Program-made: the position numbers and the translations under genes | Shown here: positions 60,655 through 64,000 of the stretch, piece by piece | Layout of the letters: each line of letters begins with the position of its first letter | How positions within the stretch are numbered: the stretch's first letter is position 1 | Notes under the pieces: generated by a model | The model's database searches: none | What the model saw: only the letters and a program-made list of their open reading frames with translations | What the model was told of the DNA's origin: nothing | From: Tethya wilhelma | Taxonomy: Eukaryota; Porifera; Demospongiae; Tethyida; Tethyidae | DNA length: 64,000 nt | NCBI GenBank assembly: GCA_964030475.1 | Contig: CAXIPT010000006.1 | Location: 4,773,022 to 4,837,021 of the forward strand | Direction: 5' to 3'

Positions 60655-60674
60655 CTTTGCGGTTAACCGCAAAG
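60655..60674. promoter_or_regulatory. Perfect 20-bp palindrome upstream of the CARD gene
   Basis: CTTTGCGGTTAACCGCAAAG is a perfect palindrome about 130 bases before the ATG of the tandem-CARD gene. It contains two inverted AACCGC half-sites, which resemble the Runx core (AACCRCA). It may be a dimer binding site in the promoter; this is inference. Confidence 0.45.
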
Positions 60675-60806
60675 CTGTACGTAAGTTACTTCAGGCCGTC
60701 TAGACATTGATGGCGGTATGCATGATACGATGGATTCATGATCAATAACAAAGCCTAGCTGACGCAATCTCTCAATGGCTTCAACAAGTGTGACGTGTCT
60801 TGGATT

Positions 60807-62396
60807 ATGGACGAGGAAGATTCTAGCCGTAATGAAGAGTCAAAATGGCGTCGAAAAGTTCAAGACCACAAAAAGGAGATCATTTCATGTCTGAACCCGT
60901 TCGAACTCTTACGGTACTTAGTTAGTCACGATCTTTTGAGTTCAGAAGAGAGAGAAGATCTTCTCCAGGATACTAGGACGAGACAGAGCAAGGTCCGTTT
61001 CCTCCTTGAAGAAGTTTTGGAGCCTAATAATGATGGAGATGCATACACAACCTTCTATGAATGTCTTAAAGAAAATGTCGAAGATGATGACAACATTGGC
61101 CACAGGTACCTTCTCTCTCTGCTCTTAGGTGAGCAGTATGCCACTGAAGAAGAGTGTCAAGTGTCAGAAGATTGTCAACTTAGAGTAAAACAGTTCCATA
61201 AGGATATGTACGATATTGATCTGAAATCACTCCTACCTGTGATGCGTGCCGCTTGTGGTCTCATTACTGAAAATGAACAGGAAATATTGGAAAACGACAA
61301 AGTTAAGACAAGAAGAGATCGAATTGAACAATTGCTTTTGTTTCTAGACACGAAAGGACCTTTAGCTCACAAAGTCTTCTTTGAATGCTTAGAAAAAGAT
61401 CCTTCAAACTCTGAGCTATATACGAGAGTCACCAAACGTGATTTGACTATATCTCGCAGGCGACGAAAAAGAAAACGAGGAAGCAATGGTGATGATGATA
61501 TAGAAGTAGATTCCGTGCCCAAAAGAGTGCCAGATATAATTCGTATGGAAGAACCACTCTGTGGTGATGTGTATTATAACTTTGTGGCTGACATACGGGA
61601 ATGTTACAAGAACAGTTCGTGGAAAGAGCTTGAAGTTGTGGCAAATAAATTCATTGAAGCAAACAGCGACCCCCAACTTAAGGCAGTGGGGATCATTGAG
61701 AAGGGTTATAGCTACAGTTGTAGGAGAGAAATGAGAGCCAATGCTCTGGAATGTTTGGGAGAAGCCAAATGCCTCTTTGGTCAAATAAATGGAGGCAACT
61801 TCAAGTTCTTGATGGCACGATGCAAGCACATTGGTGGCACGATACAGCGTTACCTTGGAAATGAAGAACAGTCACTAAGAGAAAATGAGAAGGCCTTTGA
61901 ATTACTCTCAAACTGTCACCGTGCTGACGATGCTTCACGGATTACGTACGGTCTAGCATGTGCTCGCCTGGAGAGACTGGGAAAGAAACCAAAGGTCTCG
62001 GCACAAGATATAATGGACATTGAAGACATGTTTACTCTTGCGATCGACTATGGTAGTCATGGCAACCCTGGAATGTGTGCTAGTAAGGACCGTTGTCTGA
62101 TCAGAAAAGCTCAATTGTTGTTAGGGACTTCCACTCTTGGAGTTTGTATGATCAAGGCAACAGAAAGAGGCATTTCCAGAGCAGAAGAGTTTCTGAAAGA
62201 GGTCAGAGTTAACTCAATCTCCAAGAGATGTCTGGCTCTGTATTACATGATCGAGTCTGATCTTTTCAAGCGGAAAGGAAGTTTGACACAAGCTAAAGAT
62301 TCGTCAGAGAAGGCACTAAAGATTGCCAATGAGTCGAGGTTGGGAGTTGAACTAGTTTATGCTCAGAGGAGGTTCCAGTCATTGCCAGCATGTTAA
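60807..62396 (+). CDS. Intronless tandem-CARD protein with helical-repeat C-terminus
   Basis: 529 residues from the ATG at 60807; an open frame extends a little upstream without an ATG. Residues about 13-106 form a first CARD-like helical bundle (HKKEIISCLNPFELLRYLVS ... KVRFLLEEVL). Residues about 124-208 form a clearer CARD (LLPVMRAACGLITENEQEIL ... DRIEQLLLFLDTKG, VFFECLEKDPSNSELYTRV). A strong basic stretch (RRRRKRKRG, about 217-225) with VPKRVP nearby could be a nuclear signal. Residues about 260-525 are all-helical with TPR-like pairs. CARDs recruit caspases or signalling adaptors, so an innate-immune or apoptosis role is likely. No NACHT, helicase or caspase domain is present, so this is neither an NLR nor a RIG-I-like receptor. 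An AATAAA lies at 62521. Confidence 0.85.
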   Translation: MDEEDSSRNEESKWRRKVQDHKKEIISCLNPFELLRYLVSHDLLSSEEREDLLQDTRTRQSKVRFLLEEVLEPNNDGDAYTTFYECLKENVEDDDNIGHRYLLSLLLGEQYATEEECQVSEDCQLRVKQFHKDMYDIDLKSLLPVMRAACGLITENEQEILENDKVKTRRDRIEQLLLFLDTKGPLAHKVFFECLEKDPSNSELYTRVTKRDLTISRRRRKRKRGSNGDDDIEVDSVPKRVPDIIRMEEPLCGDVYYNFVADIRECYKNSSWKELEVVANKFIEANSDPQLKAVGIIEKGYSYSCRREMRANALECLGEAKCLFGQINGGNFKFLMARCKHIGGTIQRYLGNEEQSLRENEKAFELLSNCHRADDASRITYGLACARLERLGKKPKVSAQDIMDIEDMFTLAIDYGSHGNPGMCASKDRCLIRKAQLLLGTSTLGVCMIKATERGISRAEEFLKEVRVNSISKRCLALYYMIESDLFKRKGSLTQAKDSSEKALKIANESRLGVELVYAQRRFQSLPAC

Positions 62397-62642
62397 TTCT
62401 GGACTGATAATTAGTTGTGCAAACTATAGTTAATGTAACAATAATTATTATAACTGTAGAAGCTTTTTTTTTTAATTTTCAATTTCATAACCACAAAAGC
62501 AATAATCTCTGCTACAGATAAATAAACAGACATGCACAATTAAATCCACGTACATTGTTTGCAGGTGAAACTATAATATCTCTTTTTAATACCAATAACA
62601 AATTGTTGGGTGCACAAAAGTTTTCTTCACATGCCAGGTTCA

Positions 62643-63180
62643 CTATGACTGCCCTTCCAGCTGCTTCCCTAGATATTCCCTGAAAGAAAACAAGAACACA
62701 TGTACACATACAGCCAAATGATCCTATTTTGCAGCATATCGTTTTAGCTCATGGTTACAGTGGGGAAATGGCCTCTCTATTTAAAGCACACTCTTAACTC
62801 ACCAGTTTTGCACCATCATCTTTTGTATGGCTAACAAGGCTTGCATCCGAACCTCAGCATTGCCATGGTTCACTAGATTCATCACCATGTGCTTGGCTCC
62901 TAGTTTCTCTACCTTACTGCAAGGGCACAAGTCAAAACAGCAGTCATAATAGTTACGTACATGTAAACTTAAAGGTATGCAATCCTGCCATAAACCTTTC
63001 AGAACTAAGTATATAGTACTCCTCACTTTTTCCCTCTGGGGTAGTATCTGACGTACTCTCCTAGGTCATGTGCTGCCACTGCTATGGCAACGGGGTTCTT
63101 GGACTCTCCAAGGATGGAGACCAACAACCGAAGGATCTCATTATCGTTTTCATTCAACCTCATCACATTCTCATGCTGCA

Positions 63181-63240
<60 letters not shown>

Positions 63241-63374
63241 ATGACCAATCTTCAAACTAGAAGGTGTACGTTAAAAAGAAATTTAAGACTGACCCAGAAC
63301 TTGTCAGAGCGGTGCACTGGACTCCATTCAAGTCTCCCACTCTTTACCTCAGCAGCATATTCATCAAACGAACT

Positions 63375-63410
<36 letters not shown>

Positions 63411-63913
63411 CTACTTGAAACACAAACAATACTTCTACTCGATCAAGCTAGATAGAGATAGACTAGCTTTCTCAGTTTACAAAGATTAAAAAAAAACATG
63501 ACTAAATTTCTCAGTTTACAAAGATTGAAAAAAACAAGCTCAGGATCTGAACATGTAGAGTATGTTTCTCTCTCTCCTACCTGAGATTCTGTACGCTGAG
63601 ATTCAACTTGTCGTGAAGAAACTCTATGTCTTCTTTCATATCTGTGTCGTCACGAGGCTGCTTCACCAGGATGTTGAGCACCGGGACGGCCTTGAAATGA
63701 ATCATCTCTGTCGTGTAAGCCTCAGCGATGGTGTCCGAAGGCTTCTCTATCAGATTCTGAGCATAAGAAGATTTGGTTATATGATGCATGGATTGAATGA
63801 TTGCTAGAAATGAGAAGCATGAACTCACTCTGAATGTGGCTAGGATGATTCTCTGGACCTTCTCCCTGTTGGTGCTTCTCAGTACATCACACATCACAAC
63901 AGCCACAGGGAAC
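62643..63913 (-). CDS. ATP6V1H: V-type ATPase subunit H, 3' exons (runs off right edge)
   Basis: Subunit H is the regulatory cytosolic V1 subunit that couples ATP hydrolysis to proton pumping and silences free V1. Exons on the minus strand: 63913-63829, 63756-63581, 63372-63294, 63175-63027, 62916-62803, 62679-62643, all in phase with GT-AG borders. Hallmarks match the C-terminal domain: [54 protein letters not shown] then [66 protein letters not shown] and GKQLEGQS at the end. The N-terminal half lies beyond 64000. It is convergent with the tandem-CARD gene, with about 250 bases between the stops. Confidence 0.97.
63182..63239. repeat. (GA)n microsatellite
   Basis: About 28 GA units just upstream of an ATP6V1H acceptor (read as a CT-rich tract on the coding strand). 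Confidence 0.97.
63377..63409. repeat. (GT)n microsatellite
   Basis: GT run forming the CA-rich end of an ATP6V1H intron. Confidence 0.95.
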
Positions 63914-64000
63914 CTACAGAGATACACATGTAGTACATCAGCCAGTGTGTGTATATGTGTCTGTGTGTGTGTGTGTGGGGGGGTAGCATTATAGTGGCTG

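Noticed and set aside
61416..61829. Minus-strand open reading inside the CARD gene
   Set aside because: A shadow of the real coding strand, with no homology or start context.
63070..63489. Plus-strand open reading with RERERE and CVCVCV
   Set aside because: It spans (GA)n and (GT)n runs and is antisense to ATP6V1H exons.

Overview
This is eukaryotic (metazoan) DNA: AT-rich, full of short spliced exons with GT-AG borders, long microsatellites and small inverted-repeat elements. Three facts point to a sponge, probably a demosponge: compact introns, a Pmp-like beta-helix membrane protein of a kind I associate with sponge genomes, and receptor modules I cannot match to any bilaterian family. That assignment is inference. 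Exon borders were chosen by hand from splice sites, reading phase and paralogue alignment, and all the main gene models close in frame.

Layout. (1) 1-15.4 kb: a minus-strand tandem array of one receptor family. It holds four genes or partial genes (A, B, C, D), one pseudogene and two orphan signal-peptide exons. Each member has a signal peptide, a small Cys-rich exon, one or two copies of a two-exon beta-rich module and, in B and D, a single TM helix with a Tyr- and Pro-rich tail. Between A and the pseudogene lies a plus-strand gene (2.0-4.1 kb) for a protein with four 8-cysteine domains. (2) 15.8-25.7 kb: a minus-strand Ig-FN3-FN3-TM receptor in five exons. Its juxtamembrane tail motif matches that of genes B and D. 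(3) 25.7-29.8 kb: intergenic, with repeats and a fragment resembling the SPEF2 N-terminal domain. (4) 29.8-35.3 kb: DNAAF3 (dynein arm assembly), plus strand. One coding block is missing beside an unresolved N, and a TATA-driven intronless gene for a small secreted protein sits in a late intron. (5) 35.3-49.5 kb: transposon debris, including a TTAA-bounded element, a pogo-like transposase relic, zinc-finger exon relics and duplicated blocks. (6) 49.5-54.5 kb: a minus-strand Pmp-like beta-helix multi-TM protein broken by one stop and one frameshift. (7) 54.7-60.6 kb: a 1-kb TIR element, a second copy of a dispersed repeat seen at 9.5 kb, and a 5'-truncated LINE. (8) 60.8-62.4 kb: an intronless tandem-CARD protein. 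(9) 62.6-64 kb: the 3' exons of V-ATPase subunit H (ATP6V1H), minus strand, running off the right edge.

DNAAF3 and ATP6V1H are conserved housekeeping or ciliary genes. The novel material is in the surface receptors, which share a tail motif across unrelated ectodomains, the 8-Cys repeat protein, the nested secreted peptide gene and the tandem-CARD protein. Together these suggest a locus rich in recognition and immune-type genes, although no functional link between them can be shown from sequence alone.
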